The notes beneath the pieces are model-generated. The model worked only from the letters and a program-made list of their open reading frames with translations, had not been told where the DNA came from and searched no databases. Made by a program: the position numbers and the translations under genes. Shown in pieces: positions 22,895 through 32,958 of a stretch of 64,000 nt of DNA. The stretch is from Ixodes scapularis (taxonomy: Eukaryota > Arthropoda > Arachnida > Ixodida > Ixodidae), in NCBI RefSeq assembly GCF_016920785.2, contig NW_024609880.1, forward strand, positions 49,004,296-49,068,295, in the 5' to 3' direction. Every line of letters starts with the position of its first letter. The first letter of the stretch is position 1.

Positions 22895-23178
22895 ACTGGA
22901 TTCCAATATCCATAATACGCTGAGTATATTGGAATCGTAAACCCTTATTGGATCCCCATACGACACATGGGGATCCAATAAGGGTTTATACGGTATTGGA
23001 TTCCAATATTTTCAGCGTATTATGGATATTGGAATCCCATAACAAATCCTTATTGTAATACAATACAATAAATGTGATGTTTTCCAATACACTGTCTATA
23101 TTGTATTGCAATACATTAAAAAGATATTGTTTCCTAATATCCATAATACGCTGTTCATATTGGGGTTTTCCAATAGGG
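22895..23178. repeat. fold-back right end of copy 1, rich in CCAATA/TATTGG
   Basis: Arms of about 65 bases (about 22899-23037) pair around 'catacgacacatg' and include 'ttggatcccc' and 'ccataatacgctgagtat'. Outward, repeated 'attccaatat' and 'tattgg' motifs continue to the CAATAGGG terminus. The asymmetry with the left end, which has direct rather than inverted subterminal repeats, suggests distinct end complexes. That last point is inference. Confidence 0.7.
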
Positions 23179-24445
23179 TACCCACGCTATTATCGAGAAA
23201 TAACGGGCCCCAAAGCTCGAGTCCGAAGTTTGTTTTGGGTCTGCGCATGCACAGCAGCCACGAGATTATTCTAAAACTCCATAATGTTCACTTCTCGTTC
23301 AACGCGTACAATGCAAACAAACATGTATGCTTACCAACTGCGTTGAGTTGCTCGTTCTGTCGCGTCGTCGGTCTTCCGCGCTCTTCTTGAACACAATCAT
23401 CACAAGAGAAAACTTCACAGATAGATAAACTTGATTAAGTTAGCACATTTCCATGTCTAAAGGCATTTCCATACCGCGACACACCCAACGGTTGCAAACT
23501 AGCGAAACCAGCCGTATGCAGCTCTGAGGTTCCACGGGTGGCCAAAGTGTGGCGCCACATGAAGTTTCCGTACGTCTATTCATAAGTCTTCGTACATCCA
23601 TTCATTCGTTCCAACCCAGACGTGGTTCTCAGTCTTACCGCCGCAGTTTTGAGCGTCGTGTCCCATAGGTTATCTTCGCCACCATATGATATCAGTCTGC
23701 GCGCTTTTAGCCAATCATGGGCGTTCAGGGAGAGATCCGTTATCGACCGTTATTTTTGTTTGATCTTTCGAAGCGCGTGCGGGCGAGTCGGGCAGTGGCG
23801 TGCGGCGTGCGCGAAACGCTCGAGTGTAACCGAAACCTTCGGCGGTGGGGGTCTGCGCGTTAGATGGTTCTTTCAGCTTTCAGTTCGGCGGGATTGCTGC
23901 TGTCTATGGATATGACTGTGCAGCAAAGTGGTGCCAGCATACGACAAAATCCGCTGACTGCAGTTTGTTTTCGTTTTGCGACGGACGACAGGTGAGACTA
24001 CAAACTTCGTACGCGCGATATTAGGGAGTTGTAGTAGATCGTTTTTCTCCTTCGCTACGGTATCCCCGAAGACAACGCCGCAGCTGCGCATGCGCGTCGC
24101 CAGCCTTCTCTGCATTTTTAAAGGTCTTCTGGCGGATTACGGAGCGCTATCCGGGTGCTTAGCGAGCTGCGGGAACGGTCTACTACAATTCCCTACTGAA
24201 AGAAGTGAACGCGTTAAGTTATGCGCGCTATTTTTCTTCTTTTCCACTTACTTTTTCAAAAAGAGCCAGTAAATGGATCTGCTATGCAAATTGCCCAGAG
24301 TTCAAGTTGCTGCCGTTGAGCAAACTCCGCGAACGTCGTCTCTGCGGCGAACGGCTTGTTTGCTTCTTACTCGAGGTGTGAGTTTTTTTTTATTGGCTGT
24401 GTGTGGCAACTTGGTGCATATATTCGTTACTTAAAATCCTGTCAA
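23179..24445. promoter_or_regulatory. unique spacer between the two giant copies, promoter-like
   Basis: This 1.27-kb stretch is unrelated to the DNA outside either copy. It is CpG-rich and contains 'gctgcgcatgcgcgtcgcc' (about 24084), matching an NRF-1 palindrome, and 'tctgcgcatgcac' at about 23238. A donor on the minus strand (CAACGCAGTTG|gtaagc, exon end 23335) and one on the plus strand (ACGACAG|gtgaga, after 23991) point away from each other. A bidirectional promoter with two non-coding first exons would fit. No coding exon is visible, so this is a hypothesis. Confidence 0.35.
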
Positions 24446-24565
24446 CCCTATTGAAAAAGGCCAATATGAACTCGGCTTATTGGAAATATTATATTCCAAT
24501 GAAGTTGATGGAAACCAATAAAAACTTATTGTTATCCGATTAACCCAATACGCACGACGGGAATT

Positions 24566-24710
24566 CATATCGGAGCACAATATCGCGATATAGTATACGG
24601 TTATTGGTATACAACAGGATATTGGAGCACAATATCCCGATATAACTTGCGGTTATTGGTATACAACACGATATCGAAGCACAATATCCCGACAGAACTT
24701 ACGGTTATTG
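24566..24710. repeat. subterminal ~53-bp tandem repeat, copy 2 left end
   Basis: Same three-unit array as in copy 1: 'cggttattggtatac' followed by 'agcacaatatc'. It sits at the same distance from the terminus. Confidence 0.65.
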
Positions 24711-25836
24711 GAATAGAATACGACACCGCGTGCATATTGGTGACCGACATATACATACTGTGCGGCCACAAGATATATAAATATCGGTCGTCGATCACGG
24801 GCCCAAAGGAGAATACAATATCGCGTGGATAAATCTCAGAATTCCAAGTTACCAACATGAATTACGTCGGCATATACCGCGGACTAAGAGGATACGTAAC
24901 ACAGTATTGATCGCCCGTGAAGCAACATGTGGATATCGGTACGCCCACATATACGACATCGCGTGAATGATATCGTAGAACAGCAGGAGTTACCATACGG
25001 CAATACGAGAGAGAACGATATTGGAGGTGGATACACATAGAACAAAAACGTTCCGCGTTGCGAACACATTCACATTGATCGAAAGCGCAAGTGTACGTAC
25101 GGCACACAGTACACACAGCCTCGAGCGCTTGAAATGCTAGACAACCACCAAACCATTCAGAATAACTAGCTTGGACACCCGCGACCTACCTTTCAATGAG
25201 AAAGCCCAATAACGACGTGCTCATTGGAGTGATCGTTTTGAAACAAATGTTTATTGCAGTTTTAATGCAACAAAAGTTAGGTTACCGATGTTGGAACCCA
25301 AATCGAACGCGAGACGTGACAATGTCAGTTCGCACGATAAAATAATGAGGATTAATGGGCTTGACAGGTCACGTGCTTCTTACCCGCACATTTATCGATA
25401 TTGACCCACCTTTCTGGGTAATCCTACGTCGTACACAAAATCCACAACCACACACGAGCACATTTCACCCACCACTCTTCGTCGCCTGTTTCGCAAGATT
25501 CACGCACTGTAAAAAAACGACGGGAAAAATACGTGCATTTGCAGCATCAAACGATACGTTAGAGACTCGTTTTATGAGAAGAATTTCCATCGTCAACCCG
25601 CGCGCGCGAAAGCTCGAGCGCTCGAGCCACTCGAGCTTCGGAGGCAGTTCGAACTCCGAAGGGAGGCCAGGAGGCGAGCCGAGCGAGATCGAGCCAGACG
25701 GGCGGCTGAGCGAGCCGCCGAGTGGCCGAATCCGCCGATCCAGCCAAGCCTAGCCGAGCCGCCGAGATTGCGCGATTGCGCCATTGCGCAGCGACCGCGA
25801 CCGCGCCAACCCCGCCAACCCGGCGAGACGGTGGCG

Positions 25837-25902
25837 ATGGCGGGGCCGACGGATGACAGCTCGTCAAGTTCGTCGCGCACTTTGCTTGTGGGTTCCAAGT
25901 GA
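25837..25902 (+). CDS. candidate first coding exon, copy 2 (length variant)
   Basis: From ATG 25837 the frame reads 'MAGPTDDSSSSSSRTLLVG', then SK and a TGA at 25900-25902. It is 8 bases longer than copy 1 just after GACGGAT, so the shared downstream DNA is read in another frame. An alternative weak donor (TTCCAA|gtgaaa, after 25898) just before the TGA would give phase 2, the phase needed to enter the open frame at 26093-26411. Which copy keeps the original frame cannot be decided here. Confidence 0.3.
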   Translation: MAGPTDDSSSSSSRTLLVGSK

Positions 25903-26092
25903 AACCAACGCACTTTCAATCGCTTCAAAAGGTACGTATAGACGACTTTATTACTTGTAGCATTGAGTGCTTTGGTATACAGAAATCAAAGTGAACACTG
26001 AAGGACAGAACGGAGACATGATGTTTTGAAATCGCAGCTTATTTGAGCGCATGCGTTTCCTGCTGAAAGCGTCTGGCTGTGCTGTGTTGCAG

Positions 26093-26411
26093 ACGTCATT
26101 TCGACTGCGTGTACTCTGATGTAACGTCAGTCAGTGTTTACACTCGGCTAGCTTCGCTATCTTGTTATCTCATGTGCGAAATAGACGTAGAAACCAGCGC
26201 CTCGTCTCTTTCGGATATTCAACCTCTAGCCCCCTGGCTCCCAGCGTGCTTACCGGCGCAAACCGTTCGACGTGTTGGATTCGTGGGCTCGTTCGAAGAG
26301 GCGTTGTTTAACGCTCACGAGTCGCCGAAGTGTTACCGGAGCTTCTCTTTACGAAAGTCGCGATCTACGCTGGGCTCTGAGCTCGTACTTTTTTCTTCCC
26401 TGGTAGACTAA
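26093..26411 (+). CDS. candidate second exon / ORF, copy 2
   Basis: After an acceptor-like 'gtgttgcag', a 106-codon frame runs to TAA at 26409-26411. It includes 'CEIDVETSASSLSDIQ', 'VRRVGFVGSFEEALFNAHES' and 'CYRSFSLRKSRSTLGSEL'. Copy 1 keeps most of it (14683-14922) but a short length difference near 14665 shifts its start. Composition looks coding-like and no domain is recognised. The stop predates the LINE that sits two bases beyond it. Confidence 0.35.
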
Positions 26412-26412
26412 G

Positions 26413-26719
26413 TAGTAGTAACAAATTTATTCCGAAAAAGGGTGGCACTTGGCCTGTTTGGGAAGGGGCTAAAGGGGTGTTACGAGTTAGGTGCGGCGCA
26501 CTATGGAGGCTTCACAAGCGAAGCTCCACAGTGCGAGCAAGGTCGTTTTTTGGTCCTGTACCGGAGTAACCCACCCCTCGTAGGAGGTCACACCTGGTGG
26601 TCGGTGCTTCTCTCTGACGTCTTTTAGTCCGTCACATTCCCAGATGAGATGTCTGATGGTCGGTGCTTGATCTGCGGAGCAGCTGCTGCAACGTGTGATT
26701 GGAGGTGGTGGGGGATCGC
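26413..26719 (-). mobile_element. 5'-truncated I/Jockey-type LINE insertion in copy 2
   Basis: The 307-bp insert is flanked by an 11-base duplication GGTAGACTAAG (26402-26412 and 26720-26730). Read on the minus strand it ends AATAAATTTGTTACTACTA, a short-repeat LINE tail. Long duplications plus 5' truncation are the marks of target-primed reverse transcription. Copy 1 lacks it. Confidence 0.88.
26487..26719 (-). pseudogene. LINE ORF2 C-terminal fragment with CCHC motif
   Basis: Minus-strand frame ending at TAA 26487: it contains 'RCSSCSADQAPTIRHLIW' followed by ECDGLKDVRE. Cys-x2-Cys ... His-x4-Cys is the terminal zinc-knuckle of I/Jockey-group LINE reverse-transcriptase ORFs. About 76 codons survive, with the reverse-transcriptase and endonuclease domains lost by 5' truncation. 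Confidence 0.85.
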
Positions 26720-27841
26720 GGTAGACTAAGAGTGCCGACCATTCATCTGTGGTGCCGACTGGCGCCGTACGAAGTTGAGAAAAGCTAGCGAGTCTGTCAG
26801 ATTTTCTTGACGCCGCCCAACTGCTCTGCTACCGGCTACGCTCAACAAATAATGTAAAAAAAAAGCGTTTTATAGTTTTTAATTTTTTTTTGCCATGTTT
26901 TATTTCAGTCGCCGCAAAGTAAATCGCGGCCGTACGTCGGTTGACTCCCGATTACTGTCTCTACATCGTAGATTGTCTCACCACAATGGTGCCCGTTGGT
27001 GTAATCTTATTCTGATATCGTTACATCTTGCTTTTTCATCTTGGCACACTTCTAGACGACCTTCTACACGTTGCACTCCTTGTCGACATGTCGCTGGTGT
27101 TAGAGACAAATCTGAAGTCGCTGTTTGCTCACTCCTTGGTGCACATATTTCATGTTCAACATCAGGTATCTGAAGGAGGCGCCATGAAACCCTGGAGTTT
27201 GTTTAGAGGTACCTCAACATACTGTATTCAAGTGTCGTTTTGTGTGTTATAGTTTCCTGCAAAACCAAATTGCACTTTGTTCGTAATATACCCTATAACT
27301 GTTCACAACAATTAAAGTGTCTATGAAACATTGGCCACGAGAGGTGACTCGACCAACGCAGCCTGAAAATTCCTCGCATAATTTTCTTCATGGGTCATTT
27401 TGGACATTGACAAATTTTCTTGTGAATAATGAGTGTTATGCACATGTGTTCTACTTTTCGTACAGGTACTTCAGTTAGATAAACCCCAGCAAAGGCAGCA
27501 AGACAGTCTCATGGGGTCACACCAAGGATAACTGCATTCCTGCTCGAGTCCCGAGTCTTGTCACCAAACTTCACTGAACATAATGGTACATTCCCTTTCC
27601 TTAACTTTTTCTTCTGAAATGTGTTTTTTTTTTATTGTTGCTTTTTTCTATTGAAAAAAGGGTAGTACAACGTTTAAACACCCAATGTTTTTTTTTTTCT
27701 TTTTGTAAAATATGTAGTACATCGTTTAAACACCCAAGCGTTCATAAATGGTCTCTGTACCAGACTTATACTCTGTTTCATACTTAGCGGGCAACGCTGT
27801 CAAAGGTACTAAAGTGGTGCACATGAAAAAATAGAAAAAGT

Positions 27842-28046
27842 ATTACTCCGCGCGTTTCGTGGACGAGTGGTAGAAGGCGCTGCTCTGGTGATATTGACGT
27901 CTCGGTGGCCGTGGTTCGAACCCATTTTAAGCGCAAAGTTTTTTGGTTTTTTTTTTTTTTTCTTTTTTAGACATACTTTTTGTGCAAGATTGTGCGCATT
28001 GACGAAGTGAATATTTCAGTTCCTCCTCCTTGATTTTTATTTATAA
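27842..28046 (+). mobile_element. tRNA-derived SINE, copy 2
   Basis: 'tggacgagtggtagaagg' and the B box 'ggttcgaaccc' (27913-27923) have tRNA-like spacing and are followed by the same T run and body as in copy 1. It came along with the duplicated unit and is not an independent insertion. Confidence 0.7.
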
Positions 28047-28116
28047 GTCGCCGAGAGGCCAGATTTCTACCATCTGGTCTGCCGCTTTGCTAGTGTTATT
28101 TGCCTCCAGCACCGAG

Positions 28117-28630
28117 TTATATTTTTCTGTCGTGCAGCGTGGAATGAGGAATCGTCCTGATAGCGGCCTTGTCCCAAAATTTATAATAACACGTTAATCG
28201 ACAATAGTTGTGGCCTGTACAGTTTATTTTGAAATAGCTGTCAAGGGCAGGTATCTCCCTCTCGGAGCACCTGTGATGCACCTTCAGGCGAATGGCGTTC
28301 TGTGTGAACTCGTCATGCTTGACGGTCCCCGTGCTCGAAACTTTCACGTTGCGAGGTCTTTGCTTCGGGGACGCCATCTTGCCAGATAGGCACTGCGCCT
28401 TGCACTTCGCGACAGTGCAGGGCACACTCCAGTGTCGTTACTGGCCGTCTCCAGGACTTCACGACCGAATTCTCCGGGGAATGTGTTCTTATACTCCCGT
28501 GCACATTGGCGATCATCTGCTTGCACTCTTTCAAGATTTTCGCACAACGAATCTTCAAAAACATCCGAGCAGGAGAGGTACTTGAGCTTGCTGCGTAAGA
28601 CGCCATCTTCTCAAAACCAGCCAGTGCCAC
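28117..28630 (-). other. antisense ORF pair inside nested element, copy 2
   Basis: Same two minus-strand frames as at 16712-17225. I see one residue change in each (for example TLDSYF to ALDSYF and STPPAR to STSPAR). Both frames stay open, which is mildly notable but expected for recent copies. Confidence 0.35.
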
Positions 28631-29474
28631 ACAACCCGAAAACCCACAGCGGCTGCCACACGGATGAACACGAAAACAATTTAAGGTGGTTTACATTATC
28701 TTTTCCTTTTTCTTGAAAAACATTTGTGCTCCGTTGAAATCATAACGCCACTATCAGTTACTAGCCCCGAGGAGGCACATTTTTTGACTTTTTTAAAATT
28801 TTTTGCAGGGGACGCACTATCTTATGGGGCGAACGTAGGCACAGTCAGCAATGCAAACCGGTGCGCTAGCTTTGACTGCGTTGCACTCTATGTATGAAAC
28901 AGAGTATAGGATCGCTTCAGACGGGGCAACCTTTCTAGCAATTTTGAGGCTGCTGGTGGGTTGTTTCCTAGTTTTCCCTAGATCGACATGAATTGCTGAT
29001 ATCGGGTCCGGCTCGAAGCGGACGAGCAACTCTGACTACTCGGGGATGTTTGAAGCGGCAGCAGCCAATCAGGAATGCAATATTTTCACGTGACGCCCCT
29101 GTGGTCGTGATGACGAGAACTGAGGACTTAGTTCTGGTTTGGAATGGACCATTTTTGAAAATAAACTGTTTCAAAAAGATGAGTTAGTGTTCTCAGCGCA
29201 ATTTAAAAATATAAAAACATGTTTTTAGGATATAACTCTGCGTCTAAATACTGTAAGAAAAATAAAATTTCATGATGATGATGGCAAGTCGTAGCAATTC
29301 GGTTGCTGCAAGTGAACGCGGGCGGCCCGTGTTGCTGTTGTTGCAACATGAAGTTGCTGGGCGAAATTGTTCCGTCTGAAGCGGGGTTTAGGGAACTGAA
29401 TTCAAGGGCCGTAGAGCTCTGGGTGCAAGCCCACCTGGAAACATTTTTTTTTCTTTTTTGTCTTTTTTAGTATT

Positions 29475-29476
<2 letters not shown>

Positions 29477-29518
<42 letters not shown>
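29477..29518. repeat. (TA)n microsatellite
   Basis: About 21 TA units. The equivalent place in copy 1 (about 18074-18100) is a short interrupted run, so the tract expanded in copy 2 after divergence. Confidence 0.95.
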
Positions 29519-29522
<4 letters not shown>

Positions 29523-30757
29523 CATATATGCTTTTTTTAAGTTTTAACATATAGATGCATAATTTACACACTAATTCATTTTCAGAAGCGCTTTTATTCA
29601 CACTCTGTGGCTTTCTAGTGCTTGCAATAGCTTCTCGGTGAGCTAATGCCAGCTCTGCAAAGGGAGAGGGATCTTCCCTTGCTTTGCAGGCTGTAAAGCT
29701 GTGGCTTGCACAGCTCTCGTGTGTCACACCTCGCTCACTGGCTCCATCGCGAAGCATAGGTGCTGCATGAGTCGCGCCACACCGTAAGCCCATATACGGT
29801 CGGGTGACAAACCTGGGACCATTTGTCACTGCACTCAGCTATGGTATGGTGGCATTGTCGGGGCGTGAAGCAGGGGTACAGCTTGGAAATGCTGATCTTC
29901 ATGACATTTTAAACACATTTTTCATTACTTCTGTGTCGAGTTGTCAGCATTCTAAAGGTGAGAAAGAGAGCATCTGCGACAGCAAGAAAAGAAAAATTTA
30001 AGATCGCTTTCACCAAGAATCAATTACGAGCACTAGAAAGGCATGTAGTGTAATTAAAACGCTTCTAAAGGTGAATTGGCATATAAATTAAGTACTTGTG
30101 CCTCAAAAATACAAAAAAAACAATGTAACTATAGTTATAAGGATATAAATATACACCAGGAGGACTTAAACCAAAACTACAGTCTGTAAGTTTGAAATTT
30201 GACACTTTAAACCACTTGGCCACCACCCAATTTTATTTCCAGGTCGTTCATCGAGGTATATCAATTTTGTTTGCAGCTGTCGGCTGCAAGAGAGATTGCC
30301 TTATTTTCATTTACTTTACTATTCCCACCAAATATGACAAGTGATAAAGAATAGAACCTCATTTGGTTGGCCGAGGCACTGTGCTTGCATCAAGGCAAAC
30401 TAGCCTGTCTTGCTGGGTTCATATTTTGTTTCATCACCTGTTTAGGATTTTGTTGTCGCTCATCAAAAGAAGAAAAAAAAACTAATTCTGACTTATTCTG
30501 GTGTGCAGGTACCCTTGGCAGTAAACTCTGCTAAATGGGGCAAAATATAGATACTTTTTTTAGCAAATATGCATCGTTTTAGCAAAATGAGCTACACTAT
30601 TTGACTAACGTGAAACAGAACGAGCCTCTCCACTTGGGTCTTTTTTCATCTCTCGCAGACACTATTTCCTGCTTTTTGTGGTTTGTTTCAGACTTGTATT
30701 CTGTCCGGCCAAAGCATCTGTGTTACACTAAGAGCGGGTTCTTTAGGATATCTACAG

Positions 30758-31726
30758 GTATTCTTCGCAGCAAATGGCTTCCAATCAGGAACACGAGTTT
30801 GTTCTCGGCCACCGAGAGCAAGTATTTTCAAGGTGAGCTATTGCCCGCCCATATGAGTTTTGTATTTCATTCCTCTTGAATACCATAACCTAAGTGTAGT
30901 GGACTTGCATTAGTATTTTGTTGTCTCTCTTCTGCAAAAACACCCAAGTTTGACTAAGACCGGGTTCTTTCTTATACATGCAGGTCTTGGTGGCAAGCAC
31001 CAGCCAATCAAGGCCAGAAGTTTGCTCTTTGCCGCGCATGGCAAGTGTTTTCAAGGTGAGTGATTGTCGCCTATCTGAGTTGTGCGTTTCATTCCTCACA
31101 GACACTCTATGTCCTGTCTTTATAGTGGTTTTGTGTCAGGCTTTTCTGCCTCTTTCCGTTCAAAGCATCTGTGTTAGATTAAAACTCGTTTCTTTAGGAT
31201 ATCTGCAGGTATTCTTTGCAGCAAATGGCTGCCAATCAAGAACACGTGTTTGTTCTCGGCCACTAAGAGCAAGTATTTTCAAGGTGAGCTATTGCCCAGC
31301 TATATCAGTTTTGTGTTTCATTCCTTTTGGATGCGATTTCCTATGTGTAGTGGTCTTGCACTAGTATTTTGTTGTCTCTCTTCTGCAGAAGCACCCAAGT
31401 TTAATTAAGACTGGGTTCTTTCTTATACATGCAGGTCTTGGTGGCAGGAACCAGCCAATCAAGGCCAGAAGTTTGTTTTTTGCCGCGCATGGCAAGTGTT
31501 TTCAAGGTGAGTGATTGATGTCTATCTGAGTTGTTTGTTTCATTCCTCACAGACACTCTATTTCCTGTCTGTATTGTGGTCTTGTTTCAGGCTTTTGTGT
31601 CTCTGTCCGGCCAAAGCATCTGTGTTAGACTAATCTTTAGGATATGTGCAGCAATTCTTGGCAGCAAGTGGCTGCCAATCAGGAACACGAGTTTGTTCTC
31701 GGCCACCAAAAGCAAGTATTTTCAAG
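30758..31726 (+). CDS. tandem micro-exon cassette array (72/75 nt), copy 2
   Basis: Cassettes at 30758-30832, 30984-31055, 31209-31283, 31435-31506 and 31652-31726 repeat the 75/72/75/72/75 pattern of copy 1. Each follows an ag, ends AAG|gtgag (the last AAG|gcgagc) and stays in phase 0. All five are open here, including the fourth, which is interrupted by TAG in copy 1. Encoded peptides are rich in S, R, P and K with a central V-C-S/F. No transmembrane segment or signal peptide is visible within a cassette. Confidence 0.5.
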
Positions 31727-31792
31727 GCGAGCTACTGCCCGCCTATATGAGTTTCAGCATCCATCAAGGAGCGCAAAATCAAAGCCCGGGGG

Positions 31793-32086
31793 TTGGCCAT
31801 TGCAAAAATGTTGACTCGGAAGCCCATAGGGAGGAAGCTTAATAAAAGTATCCACCTGCTTCTACAAGACACACCAAAACTAAGAGTGTGGTTCCATTTG
31901 AAAAAAACATTGTCAGCCCGAATTAACTCGGGGGCGGCACGGAGCAAACAAGCCACGGTACGAGTATGCTTGGTTCAGGCGTTTGTAGGGGTGGTAGATG
32001 ACTCGGTGTTTTCTAAAAAAAATATTTTTTTTTCTAAAAGTGTGGTGGTCGAATATTCAGGGATGGGCATTGAGTCGGGATGTTAA
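31793..32086 (+). other. 97-codon open frame after the cassette array, copy 2
   Basis: A plus-strand frame follows the last 75-nt cassette and includes 'MLTRKPIGRKLNKSIHLLLQ' and 'ARSKQATVRVCLVQAFVGV'. In copy 1 the same stretch is broken by small differences around 20387-20420. It may be a retained 3' exon or chance. No domain recognised. Confidence 0.25.
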
Positions 32087-32958
32087 GGTAAAAATTTCAT
32101 CCACATGCCGGGATTCATGGGCCTTGTCCCTCTAGCGAGGCCTTCAAAATTTTGGGTTCGCAAAAGGGGTGCGTCAGTATTGACGTCTCATTTTACATCA
32201 TGCGTATCAATTTAAAACGCACTATAAATGACATGCCTGAGATTCGTTTGGCTGTACTTCCTCTCAGCAAGTATATGGTTCTGTCTCAAAAAGGTCTAAT
32301 CTGATGTTGACCGCTCCTCAGGTCTCCACCGACGATTCATCAGGACGAGACCCAACCGGGACACTAGGGAGGAACGGCTTAAGGAAGGGAGGCTACATAT
32401 ACGACAGCTTCTTGCGGACAAGAAACGAAAATAGATAGATGGTGGGTGTTTCATTTGCTATGCCTTTTGGCGTGCACATTATGTTTGTTATGTTTCAAGA
32501 TTCCTGCAGAGTTTGGTTTCAACTATTGTAAAATACCGAGCATGCGCCCAGGTCGCAGAAGCGCCTACCCTCTGATTCGGAACGATCCGCAAATAAACAA
32601 AGGGCATACCAGACACCCATCCACCTGTTTTGAGCCGTGCTCAAAATATTGAAAGAGCACATCAAGCGCCAGGTGCTGTGGCGTCTTTGCTACAATAGCG
32701 CCAGTCGCAGAGCTGACAGATCCGTGACTGGCGCAAGCCATGGCATGGCCTTTGGGAACCAGGGAATCGAGAGTAAAGATGTAGCGCAGAAATTGGAGGC
32801 GAGTGGTGAAGGTGAGCAGAGTTAACAGAAAACAAGGACGAAGGGAGTTCCGTCGCATGAGGCATCTGTGTCCCGTGCATGTAATTTTGAGTGTGCTGTA
32901 GGTGGCTACCCAAAAAAATTGTTACTTGGACGTAACTAATCGCAAATCTCTCTTGCAG

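Larger units (their letters stand above)
12938..23178 (+). mobile_element. giant TIR element, copy 1 (~10.24 kb)
   Basis: The unit starts CCCTATTGAAAAAGGCCAAT and ends with the inverse of CCCTATTGGAAAACCCCAAT; the first 26 bases match at 23 positions. It is flanked by TA at 12936-12937 and 23179-23180, a candidate 2-bp target duplication. A second copy at 24446-34587 is collinear over its whole length, and similarity ends exactly at these termini with unrelated flanks. Contents in order: subterminal tandem repeats (about 13060-13205), CpG block and start exon (about 14100-14440), a MITE (14923-15313), a nested TA-type element (16362-17504), 72/75-nt cassettes (19335-20303), a palindrome near 21725, 48-nt cassettes (21548-22347), and a fold-back right end. 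I recognise no transposase, so it is probably non-autonomous or of an unfamiliar superfamily. Strand follows the exon-like features. Confidence 0.85.
27767..28908. mobile_element. nested TATACTC-end element in copy 2
   Basis: Orthologous to 16362-17504 in copy 1, with the same ends ('tatactctgtttcatactta' and 'atgtatgaaacagagtata'). It contains the tRNA-like SINE head (A box about 27860, B box 27913-27923). The left flank differs from copy 1 by a short 'aatagggtgtc' segment. Confidence 0.75.

Noticed and set aside
12938..23178. Helitron, Maverick/Polinton or LTR element
   Set aside because: There are inverted termini (against Helitron and LTR types) and no 6-bp duplication, polymerase B, integrase or capsid genes (against Polinton).
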